A program made the translations under genes and the position numbers. Below, one piece after another: positions 33,709-41,616 of a stretch of DNA of 41,616 nucleotides (its first letter is position 1; each line of letters starts with the position of its first letter). Below the pieces are notes generated by a model that had not been told where the DNA came from, did no database searches, and saw only the letters and a program-made list of their open reading frames with translations. This stretch comes from Flavobacteriales bacterium (lineage in GTDB: Bacteria; Bacteroidota; Bacteroidia; Flavobacteriales_D; Sanyastnellaceae): the NCBI GenBank assembly GCA_027488055.1, contig JAIYCK010000328.1, forward strand, positions 1 through 41,616, read 5' to 3'.

Positions 33709-35115
33709 TTAAAGTCGCTGTATGATGCCCAAGTGAAACAGGAGTTCGAGGTAGTTTTTAATTTTCTTTTGTTGCAAATCAATTTGTTTGATGCGCGCCT
33801 CGGCATATTGTATCTCGCGTTGATTGACCATGAACAAACTGCTTTCGCCATTCATGAATTTGATGCGTTCACCTTCCAACAGGGCGAAGTATCCCTCCAC
33901 GTTTTGTGTGGTGATATCCAATTGCTCTTGCAGTGCAAACAGCGAACGATAGGCGGTCAGAGCTTTGTTTTTTGTTTCTTGTGTTTTTTGCTGATAAGAC
34001 AGCCCAATTTCCTGCAACTTGATTTGCGTGGTGCGCATGTCGCCGCGAGCTTCTCTGGCCAACAATGGGAAAGAGAATTCCATTCCCCATTTGTAGTTTT
34101 CGGTAGAGAACCCTGTGGCGGTTTTGCTGCCGACGGGTTCATTCAAAAAATGATAATTGAGATTCAACTTAGGCTTGATCTTTTCGCGTTTCCAGCCCAA
34201 TTCGGCTGAGGTCATTTTCAAACTTGCGTCGTATTGGCGCAACTCGGGATTGGTCCATTGCAAAGTGTCCAACTGCTTTAGGAAATTATCATTGAGCCAT
34301 CCATCAATTTCTTGAAATTCCGCTGGGTTGGCGGGGAGTGTGCCGTCGTTGATATACACACCGGCATCGGTAAGGGAGTCGCCCTGCCACAACATGGTCG
34401 ACAAAAAATACCGTGTCTTGAGTTCATTCAAAGCAAACTCTTGATATTGCTGTGTCCTCAATCCAACTTGAATGCGCGCTTCCACTGTGTCAAATGGTGC
34501 GGCTTGTCCCAACAGCGCGCGTGTGCGCACATTCGACATTCGTTCCAAGGAGAATTGCAAGATTTCGTCTGACATTCTTTTCTTCTCAAAGGACGACCAC
34601 CATTGCCAATAGGAGTCGTAGGCGATCAGCAATAACTCATTGGTGAGAACGGCTTGCTCAAGTTCAGAATATTCTACGAAGGCGTTGGCCATTTTGCGCA
34701 TGGCTCTGCGCTCGTCCATGACCAGTCCTTGCAGCAAGGGCATGCTCAATCCCAAGGAAAGAAGTCCCTGATTGCTGGTGGTCAAACTGGGATCGAGGTA
34801 GGTACCGTCATTCAAGTCATAACCGCCTTTGATTTCCATCGCAAAGGGTGTTGGATATTTGATTTGCGCACCTTGTAAGGAATAATAATTTTTACCGTTG
34901 TAAAATTTCGATGCACTGCTGGCCTCCAACTTGGGATCGAAGGAACCCTTGGCTCGCAAAAGATTGGCTTGACCACGTTCGGCGGATAAGGACGCTTTTT
35001 TGAGCATCGGATGAAAGCGCAATACGGCAGTCCGATACTCTCCAAATGGCAAGGTATCCTGCGATTGAATGCACAGCGGTGCAAGGCAGCAGATGATGAA
35101 TAGAATACGGATCAT
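33709..35115 (-). CDS. TolC family outer-membrane efflux channel
   Basis: 468 residues. Signal peptide MIRILFIICCLAPLCIQS; the rest shows paired long amphipathic helices and strand segments of the TolC fold (RFHPMLKKASLSAERGQANLLRAKGSFDP; LGLSMPLLQGLVMDERRAMRKMANAFVEYSELEQAVL; LFALQEQLDITTQNVEGYFALLEGERIKF). It forms the outer-membrane exit duct of a tripartite pump. ATG overlaps the HlyD-like gene stop by 4 bases, and the order TetR-ABC-HlyD-TolC indicates one export machine. Confidence 0.9.
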   Translation of the reverse strand: MIRILFIICCLAPLCIQSQDTLPFGEYRTAVLRFHPMLKKASLSAERGQANLLRAKGSFDPKLEASSASKFYNGKNYYSLQGAQIKYPTPFAMEIKGGYDLNDGTYLDPSLTTSNQGLLSLGLSMPLLQGLVMDERRAMRKMANAFVEYSELEQAVLTNELLLIAYDSYWQWWSSFEKKRMSDEILQFSLERMSNVRTRALLGQAAPFDTVEARIQVGLRTQQYQEFALNELKTRYFLSTMLWQGDSLTDAGVYINDGTLPANPAEFQEIDGWLNDNFLKQLDTLQWTNPELRQYDASLKMTSAELGWKREKIKPKLNLNYHFLNEPVGSKTATGFSTENYKWGMEFSFPLLAREARGDMRTTQIKLQEIGLSYQQKTQETKNKALTAYRSLFALQEQLDITTQNVEGYFALLEGERIKFMNGESSLFMVNQREIQYAEARIKQIDLQQKKIKNYLELLFHLGIIQRL

Positions 35116-36461
35116 TTCGCTTTGTCGTTGTTGGATTCGGAAGTCTTATAATAATCGGGTGGAAACCCATTGATTTGTCGCCACAATTCATATCCAATGG
35201 CCACATCGTTGAGGAGGGCAATGCCTTGTGCTCCGCCACCTACGCGCAGTCCCGTGGGCCATGGTTCGGCTTGTGGATCGGGGGCAACCAATATTCGGAA
35301 TTTGCCATTTGAACTGATGTTGTTGTCAATGGCTACCACCTTGCCACCAAAGGTGCCATACGATACACCGGGCCATCCGCTGAAGAAGAATGAAGGCCAT
35401 CCGTCGAAGATGAAACGGACTTGCTCACCATTATGGATCAATGGCAGGTCCATGGGATCGACATACATCTCCACAGCTAAATCCGATTGCAAAGGCATGA
35501 TGGTTACAATTTCTTGTCCTTCCTTGATGGTTTCCCCCAAGCCATTGATTTGCGCTTTGGTGATATAGCCATCTTGCGGTGAAAGAATGTAATACATCCC
35601 CGTGCGAGCGTTGTAGTTGGCCCAAGCGTTTTGGAGTTTGGTGACTTGCGCCTCAGTGTCATACATAGCACTCATAGCGCTGTATTTCTCACTTTCGCTT
35701 TTGTTGATCTTCTCCTGATAGTCCATCGCAATGGATTGCAATTCCGTTCGCGCATTGATATTCTCTTGGCGGGCCATCATCCATTTGTTTTCCGTATCCA
35801 AGGCTTTCGCACGGGCATTTTGGACACTCACTTCGCGTTGTTCCAAGTCCGTTTCACTGATGAGTCCTTGCTTATTCAAATCCTCAAATCGTTTGAATTG
35901 CTCTTCCGCAATGCCCAAGTTGCGCCGCGCCACGACCCACTCGTTGCTATCTGTGGTGATTTTGATTTGCAGTTGTTGGATCTTGATTTTCTGTTGGCTG
36001 AGCTTGAGCGATAAGTTCTGATTCAACGCATCGATTTGTGAATCCAATGCACTTACCTTTTGCATATAACTACCCACTGCCGACTCCTTCTGGCCAATTT
36101 GATTTTGCACATTGTTCAGCAATTGCGGATCGAAATATTCATCTTTGATTTCAGATATGTGCAAAATGGTATCGCCTTTATGCACCAATTGTCCCTCTGT
36201 GACGTACCATTTCTCTATACGGCCACCGATCACACTTTGAATGGATTGTGGACGGTTGGATGGCTGCAGAGAAGTGAGTTGACCTTTGCCTCGGATATTT
36301 TGCGTCCAGGGCAAGATGAGGATGACGACACCCAATACAGAGGCAGCGATCAGCCATCGTTTCATGTTTCTTCGTTCGGTGATGTCATACACCTTATCAA
36401 AGGCCGTAAAGCCCATTTTGGCAGCTCGTGATGGAACGGGTTGATTGTTTTCGTAAATCAT
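35112..36461 (-). CDS. HlyD-type periplasmic adaptor protein
   Basis: About 449 residues from ATG at 36461, supported by the 4-base ATGA overlap with the ABC gene; an open frame to 36518 exists but is unsupported. Membrane helix ~35-51 (WLIAASVLGVVILILPW), biotinyl-lipoyl-like half (SVIGGRIEKWYVTEGQLVHKGDTIL near 80), a long coiled coil (~130-290), the second half (YILSPQDGYITKAQINGLGETIKEGQEIVTI near 310), then a beta-barrel part. It spans the periplasm to connect the ABC protein and TolC. All parts look intact. Confidence 0.92.
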   Translation of the reverse strand: MIYENNQPVPSRAAKMGFTAFDKVYDITERRNMKRWLIAASVLGVVILILPWTQNIRGKGQLTSLQPSNRPQSIQSVIGGRIEKWYVTEGQLVHKGDTILHISEIKDEYFDPQLLNNVQNQIGQKESAVGSYMQKVSALDSQIDALNQNLSLKLSQQKIKIQQLQIKITTDSNEWVVARRNLGIAEEQFKRFEDLNKQGLISETDLEQREVSVQNARAKALDTENKWMMARQENINARTELQSIAMDYQEKINKSESEKYSAMSAMYDTEAQVTKLQNAWANYNARTGMYYILSPQDGYITKAQINGLGETIKEGQEIVTIMPLQSDLAVEMYVDPMDLPLIHNGEQVRFIFDGWPSFFFSGWPGVSYGTFGGKVVAIDNNISSNGKFRILVAPDPQAEPWPTGLRVGGGAQGIALLNDVAIGYELWRQINGFPPDYYKTSESNNDKAK

Positions 36462-38134
36462 GAGTGAGTCGTTTGGGGAATGAGTTGTCCGTTTTGCAAC
36501 ACATAAGTTTGCATGCAACGCGATGAAATGGTGGGGTCATTGCTGATCACGATGGTGGTGATGTCCTTGCAATGAGCAAAGAGCAGTTGATAGAAAAGTT
36601 CGCGTTCATTTTGACTTTGCATCATGGGCGAATCTTCGATCAACAACATGCGAGGCTTGCCTGCAAATATGCGCGCCAACATCAAGCGCCTGCGGATATG
36701 ACCGGGCAAACCTTGACCCTCAGGTGTGAGCATCGTGGCGAGGCCTTGTGGCTGGTGCATGAACCAGTTTTTAAGTTCCACTTTGTGCAGCGCATCCATC
36801 GTGGCCTTTAAGTCGATACTCGGTCGGCCGCAAGAGATATTGTCGTAGATGCTGCCGGCAAAGATTTCATTTTCACTGAAGTTTTCACCGATTTGTGCGC
36901 GCAAGGTGTGAAGTTCAATGGCTTTTAAGGAAAGTTGATTGTACGCAATGGTTCCTGAATAGTCTTCATAATAACCCGATAGCAATCGAATCAAAGTGGT
37001 TTTGCCGCTGCCATCATCTCCCTGAATGCATATCGTTTCGCCCGGCTTGACATGCAGCTGCACGCCGCTTAACAGGGGTTTTTGCGCATCGTGAAATTGA
37101 AATTGCAAGTCCTTCACCTCAAGCAGGAGAGCAGATGTCGCATCGTCTTGAAGTGGTGTTCCGCTGCTTCGTTCCAAAGGCAAATCCAATGCTCCGCCCA
37201 GTTTGTCAAGCGAAGTGAGTACATCGTACACCGTGCTCATATTGAGAATGATTTTTTCAATGGAATTGATCAACAAGAGGATGATGATCTCTGCAGCAAC
37301 GAATTGTCCAATGTTGATCAGATTGTTCACCACCAATATACTTCCGAGCACGATCAGCATGCCCGCGAGTATGAGTTTGAAAAGAATGAGGACGCGGTAT
37401 TGACGCATCAATATTTGAAAATGCGCATTGCGTGATTTCAAATAAGCGACAGTGAGTTCATTGGTGCGCTCTACAGGTAATATGCTGTCACCTGCCAATT
37501 TGAAGGAACGCAAGGCACGGCCCACCTCTTGGAGCCAATACGCCACCTTGTATTTGTATTTACTTTCTTGCATGCTCGTGCTCAATCCCTTTGGGCCAGA
37601 GTATTTGAAAAAGGCCATGATGATGACGGTGATGATAGCGGCAAGGATTAAGAATGTAGGATGGTAAAGCGTGAGTATGATCACACCGAATATCACTTGG
37701 ATGATCGCAGCCGAAAAGTCGATCAACATTTTTGAAATCCCTTTTTGTATAGTGACGATTTCAAAGAAGCGATTCAAGGTTTCAGGCATATAGCGGTGGT
37801 CCAGGTCTTTCAATGAGAGCCTTGGCAAGCGATCTGCAAAGTGAAAGGCTGTATTAACAAACAAGCGTTGCTCGATGGTTTCTGTGACCGTGAGTTGTTT
37901 CAATTGGAGATAACCGCCAATGAGAATGCCTCCGAGCACAAAGGCCACGAGCATATACCATGATGTGCTCAGTTGTCCTGCCTGAAGGAAGGTAATAATG
38001 GCCTGAATCCCAAGTGGCAATGAAAGGCCCACAAGGCCTTGGAAAATACCGAACGTATAGATGCTCCGGACCTCTTGCCTTTCGGCCTGAAGTAGCTGCA
38101 TCAATCGTTTCCATGCGGTGGTTGCTGAGCTCAT
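36458..38134 (-). CDS. ABC-type exporter with degenerate nucleotide-binding domain
   Basis: 558 residues: transmembrane region ~25-300 with about six helices, then an ATP-binding domain ~330-558. Walker A GDDGSGKTT near 372 is intact. Other motifs depart from consensus: Q-loop position is Ser (IGENFSENEIF), the LSGGQ signature reads LPGHI, Walker B plus catalytic Glu read ED instead of DE (LLIEDSP), and the switch His is Asn (VISNDP). ATP binding is likely, hydrolysis questionable. It lacks a C39 peptidase domain. 4-base overlaps with TetR and HlyD genes show a single operon. Substrate unknown; either a low-hydrolysis ABC or a family with altered chemistry. Confidence 0.88.
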   Translation of the reverse strand: MSSATTAWKRLMQLLQAERQEVRSIYTFGIFQGLVGLSLPLGIQAIITFLQAGQLSTSWYMLVAFVLGGILIGGYLQLKQLTVTETIEQRLFVNTAFHFADRLPRLSLKDLDHRYMPETLNRFFEIVTIQKGISKMLIDFSAAIIQVIFGVIILTLYHPTFLILAAIITVIIMAFFKYSGPKGLSTSMQESKYKYKVAYWLQEVGRALRSFKLAGDSILPVERTNELTVAYLKSRNAHFQILMRQYRVLILFKLILAGMLIVLGSILVVNNLINIGQFVAAEIIILLLINSIEKIILNMSTVYDVLTSLDKLGGALDLPLERSSGTPLQDDATSALLLEVKDLQFQFHDAQKPLLSGVQLHVKPGETICIQGDDGSGKTTLIRLLSGYYEDYSGTIAYNQLSLKAIELHTLRAQIGENFSENEIFAGSIYDNISCGRPSIDLKATMDALHKVELKNWFMHQPQGLATMLTPEGQGLPGHIRRRLMLARIFAGKPRMLLIEDSPMMQSQNERELFYQLLFAHCKDITTIVISNDPTISSRCMQTYVLQNGQLIPQTTHS

Positions 38135-38811
38135 TTTTTGGTGGTGCTTTTTAATAGGTGGGTAGTGATAAATTGAACCATTTCGGTGTCTTTCATTTTG
38201 ATTTCACTCAATTGGGGAAGGTGCAATTGAAGGTACATCTGGTGGTGTACACTTTCAATGATCATGACGGCCAGGGCTTTGGGTTGAGCGCAATGCTTGA
38301 TTGCCGACTGAATGATATCGGACAGCCGCGCACACAAAAAGCTATACGCGCTGAGATATCCTTCTTTGTCGGATTTACTGAGTTCTACGGGGACAAAGGC
38401 CTTGAATCCTTCGGTCAAGACAAGTCGCTGCAACTTGGATTCATCGAGGTATTTAGTGCGCGGATTGTCTTTCACCCAGGTGCTGATTTCCAACAATGCT
38501 TTTTCCAAACGCTGTTGTGGGTCTTGGATGTTGGCCGTGGCGAAGGCAATGCGCCATTCCAGATGACTCCAATGCCAAGAGGCCAGATACATCGCCAACT
38601 GGTGCTTGTTTTGAAAGTACCGATAGATGGTACTCTCCGTGGACTTCAAAACCTGTGCGAGCTTTTTGAAAGTAAAATGATCAAGGCCCGAAGTGGCGAT
38701 CATGTCTACCGACTGACGCACGATCTCCAATCCAATGGTAGACGACTGCGGATCTTTGAGGTAGAGCCGCTGATCCAGGACAATGGAAATATGAGTGGAT
38801 AAATGTTGCAT
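38131..38811 (-). CDS. TetR family transcriptional regulator
   Basis: 226 residues. N-terminal helix-turn-helix region at ~27-75 (GLDHFTFKKLAQVLKSTESTIYRYFQNKHQLAMYLASW) shows the TetR pattern with the recognition helix ending STIYRYF. The C-terminal ligand domain is helical and not similar to anything I recognise. The first gene of the export operon; it probably represses itself and the pump through the inverted repeats at 38816-38912. Ligand unknown, perhaps the pump's substrate. Confidence 0.9.
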   Translation of the reverse strand: MQHLSTHISIVLDQRLYLKDPQSSTIGLEIVRQSVDMIATSGLDHFTFKKLAQVLKSTESTIYRYFQNKHQLAMYLASWHWSHLEWRIAFATANIQDPQQRLEKALLEISTWVKDNPRTKYLDESKLQRLVLTEGFKAFVPVELSKSDKEGYLSAYSFLCARLSDIIQSAIKHCAQPKALAVMIIESVHHQMYLQLHLPQLSEIKMKDTEMVQFITTHLLKSTTKK

Positions 38812-38815
38812 GTTT

Positions 38816-38912
38816 AATAGCTATTGTAATGGTATGGAACAATTACTATGCCGATTTGTTCAATTACACACTATAGCAATAGTAATACTATCGAAAATGT
38901 ACGTAAGTACAT
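38816..38912. promoter_or_regulatory. Cluster of inverted repeats, likely TetR operators
   Basis: The region before the tetR start holds the perfect palindrome AATAGCTATT (38816-38825), ATTACTAT (38842-38849) matched by its exact inverse ATAGTAAT (38879-38886), the palindrome ATAGT-AAT-ACTAT (38879-38891) and ATGTAC-GTAA-GTACAT (38897-38912). Repetition of the ATAGTAAT core, plus ATTGTAAT at 38823-38830, suggests several sites for the same dimeric regulator. I do not find a clear TTG/TAnnTTTG promoter within it. Confidence 0.5.
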
Positions 38913-38929
38913 GCAATTCAGCGAGCGAA

Positions 38930-39958
38930 CTATTTTGACTGGTAATAGGTGCGCACGCCATTTCGTCCGGATTCGATCAATCTGTTTTTTTGATCGGCAC
39001 TCAACCGTTTGACCTTTGGCCCAATTTGGGCGTCGGAGATCGACACGGTGCGTCGCCAGTCGTCCTCGGTGAGGAAGGCGCGATTCAGATTTTCTTTGGT
39101 GATATTATACAGTGATTTCATCAAATCCGAGGTGGATTGGATGTCTTGATAACACAATTGATGATCCAACTGATCCCTCTGAATTTGCTCATCCGAGTCG
39201 ATCCGCAACCCCAAGGTATGGGCTACGTGCAATTGGCCTGAAGCGTCCAAGGTGTCAAATGCGTTGATGCAGAAATTGGCGGTGAATCCACCGTCCAAAC
39301 ACAAATGGTATGCGGGACCCAGTGGCACGTTCTCAGCCACTTTGCCTGCCATATCGATGGTGATGGGTTCAAAATAAAACGGCACTGCCATGCTGGCTCG
39401 AACGGCATCCACAATACGCATGTGCGGAAAGGTACTTGCACTGAACAACAAAGTGCATTGGTGATTCATGCTGGTAGCTGCCACTGTCAAAGCGTGATAC
39501 TGCGGCTGTTTGGCGGCGCGCGCTGCGAGTTCTGCGAATGTGAGATCCGCATTGCCTGCTTTATGTGCAATAAGGGTTTCAATCCAATTCAGAAAAGCAT
39601 CGCCCTTGTACCATCCTAATTTTTTCTTCAATCGATAAAAGCCGCCAATCGTGCGACCTCCGCCATCGTTGAATTTTTGAAAGTCGGTTTCGCCGATCAA
39701 TTCGAATATTTCGGTGGGGCTGTATCCCACTGCATACAAGGCGGCGGTGATGGCCCCGCTGCTTGTTCCGGCCACGGCCTGCACGGATTGTGTGAGCCCG
39801 CGCTCTTCGAGTTCCATCAGTGCCCCGCAATAAGCAATGCCTCGGATACCGGCACCTTCAAATACGAGATAGTCGACTGGTTTGGCCTGCGACAAGGCTG
39901 CACTCCAAGGCACAAGTGCACACAGGAGGATGAAAGGGATGTAGCGGAACGATGGCAT
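38930..39958 (-). CDS. Patatin-like phospholipase, exported
   Basis: About 342 residues from the ATG at 39958, chosen for the signal peptide MPSFRYIPFILLCALVPWSAALSQA that follows; an open frame to 40036 is not supported. Oxyanion motif GAGIRG near residue 36, nucleophile GTSSG near 66 (Ser66) and catalytic Asp in LDGGF near 230 form the Ser-Asp dyad of patatin acyl hydrolases. Predicted role: hydrolysis of phospholipids in the periplasm or at the surface. No POTRA or barrel region is seen, unlike PlpD proteins. Promoter region is shared with the divergent cutC. Confidence 0.9.
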   Translation of the reverse strand: MPSFRYIPFILLCALVPWSAALSQAKPVDYLVFEGAGIRGIAYCGALMELEERGLTQSVQAVAGTSSGAITAALYAVGYSPTEIFELIGETDFQKFNDGGGRTIGGFYRLKKKLGWYKGDAFLNWIETLIAHKAGNADLTFAELAARAAKQPQYHALTVAATSMNHQCTLLFSASTFPHMRIVDAVRASMAVPFYFEPITIDMAGKVAENVPLGPAYHLCLDGGFTANFCINAFDTLDASGQLHVAHTLGLRIDSDEQIQRDQLDHQLCYQDIQSTSDLMKSLYNITKENLNRAFLTEDDWRRTVSISDAQIGPKVKRLSADQKNRLIESGRNGVRTYYQSK

Positions 39959-40014
39959 AGGGGAAGGGCAACTAAGGGTGATTGTAATTTTGTAAAAATA
40001 CACTTGAATTTCCA

Positions 40015-40045
40015 TTCGAAGGACTTTTGAAACCATCTACATTTG
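40015..40045 (+). promoter_or_regulatory. Possible promoter for cutC
   Basis: TACATTTG (40038-40045) fits the Bacteroidota -7 box exactly; 20 bases upstream is TTC (40015-40017) instead of TTG. The transcript would start within a few bases of the cutC ATG (40053), implying a leaderless or nearly leaderless mRNA. Confidence 0.4.
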
Positions 40046-40052
40046 AGCTGCA

Positions 40053-40799
40053 ATGAAACCAAATCATCCAATACAACCGATCGTAGAAGTCGTAGCGACT
40101 TCGTTGGACTCGTGTATCGCAGCCGCCCAAGGCGGAGCCAAACGCATTGAATTGTGTGCGGCCTTATCGACAGCAGGCATTACGCCCAATAGCGCTTTGC
40201 TCCGAGCTGTCAAGCAAGCCGTTGATCTGCCTGTGGCGGTCATGATTCGTCCGCGCGAAGGTGACTTTATATACAATGCAGCCGAAGTGGCGCTGATGGA
40301 GGCCGAGATGGAAATGTGCCGCGAGGCGGGTGCCGATGCCTTTGTGCTCGGGGTCTTGGATGAAAAAGGCGAAATCGACCATAAGCTGCTGGCCCATTTC
40401 ATGCGACGCGCCAATGGGTTGCCTTTGGTGTTTCATCGCGCATTTGATTTGACGTCGGACCATGGTGCTTCTTTAGAAACCTTGATCGATCATGGATGTG
40501 TGCGTGTGCTCACAAGCGGCGGCGCTGCGACGGGCAATGCAGGGAAACATGCGTTGTTTGCGTTGGCCGAGCAGTCTGCGGGTCGCATCGAGGTGATGCC
40601 CGGGGGCGGTTTGCGCGAAGAGTCGTTTGAGGAAGTGTTGCATCCGCTTATTCACCAATACCATCTCAGCGGTCGCGCCGAGGTTCGGAGCCCTTTTCAA
40701 GCGACTTTGTTCGATATGAATCGCATGGAAACCCAAGCCGAAATCATCGCACGGGTCGTCGAAAAAGTAGAAAGCTATTTCAATCGCTCGCAGAATTGA
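40053..40799 (+). CDS. cutC: CutC family copper homeostasis protein
   Basis: 248 residues, typical full length, TIM-barrel fold. Family motifs: VEVVATSLDSCIAAAQGGAKRIELC at the start, PVAVMIRPREGDFIY near 65, GADAFVLGVLDEKG near 92, VFHRAFDL near 130, RVLTSGGA near 150 and EVMPGGGLREES near 178. Historically linked to copper tolerance, although the biochemical activity remains unclear. Cytoplasmic. Flanked on both sides by patatin genes; it converges on the second with 7 bases between stop codons. Confidence 0.95.
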   Translation: MKPNHPIQPIVEVVATSLDSCIAAAQGGAKRIELCAALSTAGITPNSALLRAVKQAVDLPVAVMIRPREGDFIYNAAEVALMEAEMEMCREAGADAFVLGVLDEKGEIDHKLLAHFMRRANGLPLVFHRAFDLTSDHGASLETLIDHGCVRVLTSGGAATGNAGKHALFALAEQSAGRIEVMPGGGLREESFEEVLHPLIHQYHLSGRAEVRSPFQATLFDMNRMETQAEIIARVVEKVESYFNRSQN

Positions 40800-40806
40800 G
40801 CGGGGC

Positions 40807-41616
40807 CTAGTGTCCAAGCAAAGCCTGCAATCGCTGCAACTCGGCTCGATAAAACGGGTCGCGGAGGGCCGTTCGAATCCATAGCTTTTCACTGTTGGTC
40901 AAGTGCCAGCTCAGCGAAACATTGCCTTGCTTGTGTTGATTGAGCTGAAAGGTGATCAACTCGATCTTGTCGTTAAAAGTTCCTTGCAAATAGGCAAGCA
41001 TTTGTTCCCCGTTGTAATCATGTGTCTTGGTGATATTGCCATAGATGCCGCCAATGGGACCACTGATGGTATTGACAATGCTCACACTGGGGTCATCCAA
41101 GTCTTTGTTTTTGGGCAGGTCTCTCACCTGTACAATGATCACCCCCGAGGTGTTCTCATTGATCCAATCTTCGAAGGTGGAGATAAATTGCAAGGTGGTT
41201 TTCCAACCAAAGTTGTCGCGGATACCTGCATCCATCAACTCGATCACGGGTTGGGTGGGCAAGGTGGTGGTAGGCAACACATAAGGGAAGGTGGCATTCA
41301 TCCGCAGGGCGCTGATGAACTGGAGGTTGTCGGCCTGATGTGATTTGAATATTTTTCTGAACTCGAGGTCTTCGGGCAATGGATTTTTTTCGCCATTCAG
41401 TTTGAATGCGCTGGTCAAATAAGCGATGGGCTGCGAGGAGATGAGCATGCGTCGGCCATCCTTCAAGATAGTGGGCGACAAAATCATCATGGGCATTTGA
41501 GCCATGCGCTCAGCCTGCGCGTAATCGATGAGGCGGCGGTCGAAAATGCTCTGCGTATTTCTTCTCAGTTGTTGCTCAAAGGCATATCCGCGGTCGCGTG
41601 TGTAGGAGTATGGACC
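40807..41616 (-). CDS. Patatin-like phospholipase, C-terminal part (truncated by window edge)
   Basis: The frame is open to the right edge (residues such as YTRDRGYAFEQQL upstream of the internal Met at 41505), so the gene begins outside. The visible ~270 residues include ALRMNATFPYVLP near the substrate cleft and MDAGIRDNFG, with the catalytic Asp of the D-G/A-G motif. The GxSxG nucleophile elbow would lie beyond the window. It has a longer C-terminal region than the 38930-39958 patatin and is not its close copy. An acyl hydrolase role is likely; localisation cannot be judged. Confidence 0.75.
   Translation of the reverse strand, partial: GPYSYTRDRGYAFEQQLRRNTQSIFDRRLIDYAQAERMAQMPMMILSPTILKDGRRMLISSQPIAYLTSAFKLNGEKNPLPEDLEFRKIFKSHQADNLQFISALRMNATFPYVLPTTTLPTQPVIELMDAGIRDNFGWKTTLQFISTFEDWINENTSGVIIVQVRDLPKNKDLDDPSVSIVNTISGPIGGIYGNITKTHDYNGEQMLAYLQGTFNDKIELITFQLNQHKQGNVSLSWHLTNSEKLWIRTALRDPFYRAELQRLQALLGH

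Noticed and set aside
36462..36518. Longer N-terminus of the HlyD-like protein
   Set aside because: The ATG at 36461 forms the ATGA overlap seen at every other junction of the operon.
38158..38802. 214-codon plus-strand ORF covering almost the whole tetR gene
   Set aside because: Exact antisense shadow of tetR; the TetR helix-turn-helix on the minus strand and the operon overlaps make that strand the real one.
1..41616. CRISPR array, tRNA/rRNA genes, insertion sequences, integrase or phage genes
   Set aside because: No repeated spacer units, no cloverleaf-like tRNA sequence with a TTC-loop motif, and no transposase or integrase-like frames were found on reading through the window.

Overview
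The window looks like chromosomal DNA from a member of the Bacteroidota, probably a marine or freshwater Flavobacteriia/Saprospiria-like lineage. The evidence is type IX secretion (T9SS) C-terminal sorting tails, a GH92 lipoprotein with a discoidin-like end, families typical of the phylum (DUF721, DUF6913-like, an LpxH-type hydrolase, the PIN-PhoH fusion), few Shine-Dalgarno sequences, and at least one promoter of the TTG-N20-TAnnTTTG type at 13617-13647. I see no tRNA, rRNA, insertion sequence, CRISPR array or phage gene. The window is mostly housekeeping, with several unusual accessory pieces.

Layout. 1-4169: the end of a polysaccharide deacetylase-family gene, an LpxH-type hydrolase and a large M1 metallopeptidase. 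4170-6108: an AT-rich leader, a PIN-PhoH ATPase and its terminator. 6160-8139: a pentaheme cytochrome c with a T9SS tail. 8287-13183: a tightly packed minus-strand run (TrmH-like methyltransferase, MATE exporter, group III truncated globin, Tat-lipoprotein amine oxidase, small beta-barrel protein, DUF721). 13245-13647: HU with its own promoter and terminator. 13906-14502: a secreted cupredoxin with a T9SS tail. 14566-17915: an acyloxyacyl hydrolase, an APC permease and an unknown protein. 18140-19578: DUF6913-like and dapA. 19977-21089: AlkC/AlkD-like DNA glycosylase. 21128-27007: an apparent operon read leftward (DEAD-box helicase with a structured leader, DinB, GH92 mannosidase, class III aminotransferase).

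27097-30362 holds the most interesting block: a thioesterase, then a YkgJ-type cysteine-cluster protein, an ArsM of the arsenosugar-biosynthesis type and an uncharacterised radical SAM enzyme, all in one direction and without any ars resistance gene nearby. It could be a pathway for an organoarsenical product. 30385-32903 carries a lipoprotein and two unknown envelope proteins. 32920-38912 is a TetR-ABC-HlyD-TolC export operon in which the ABC ATPase lacks nearly all canonical catalytic motifs; it is followed by a free-standing N-terminal domain of a pseudouridine synthase without the catalytic domain. 38930-41616 has two patatin-like phospholipases flanking cutC, the second running off the window.

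Shared themes. Several proteins act at or outside the outer membrane (cytochrome, cupredoxin, M1 peptidase, GH92, acyloxyacyl hydrolase, TolC). Two of the T9SS substrates are redox proteins, which hints at surface electron transfer. Function calls rest on reading motifs in the translated sequence from family knowledge; no database search was run.
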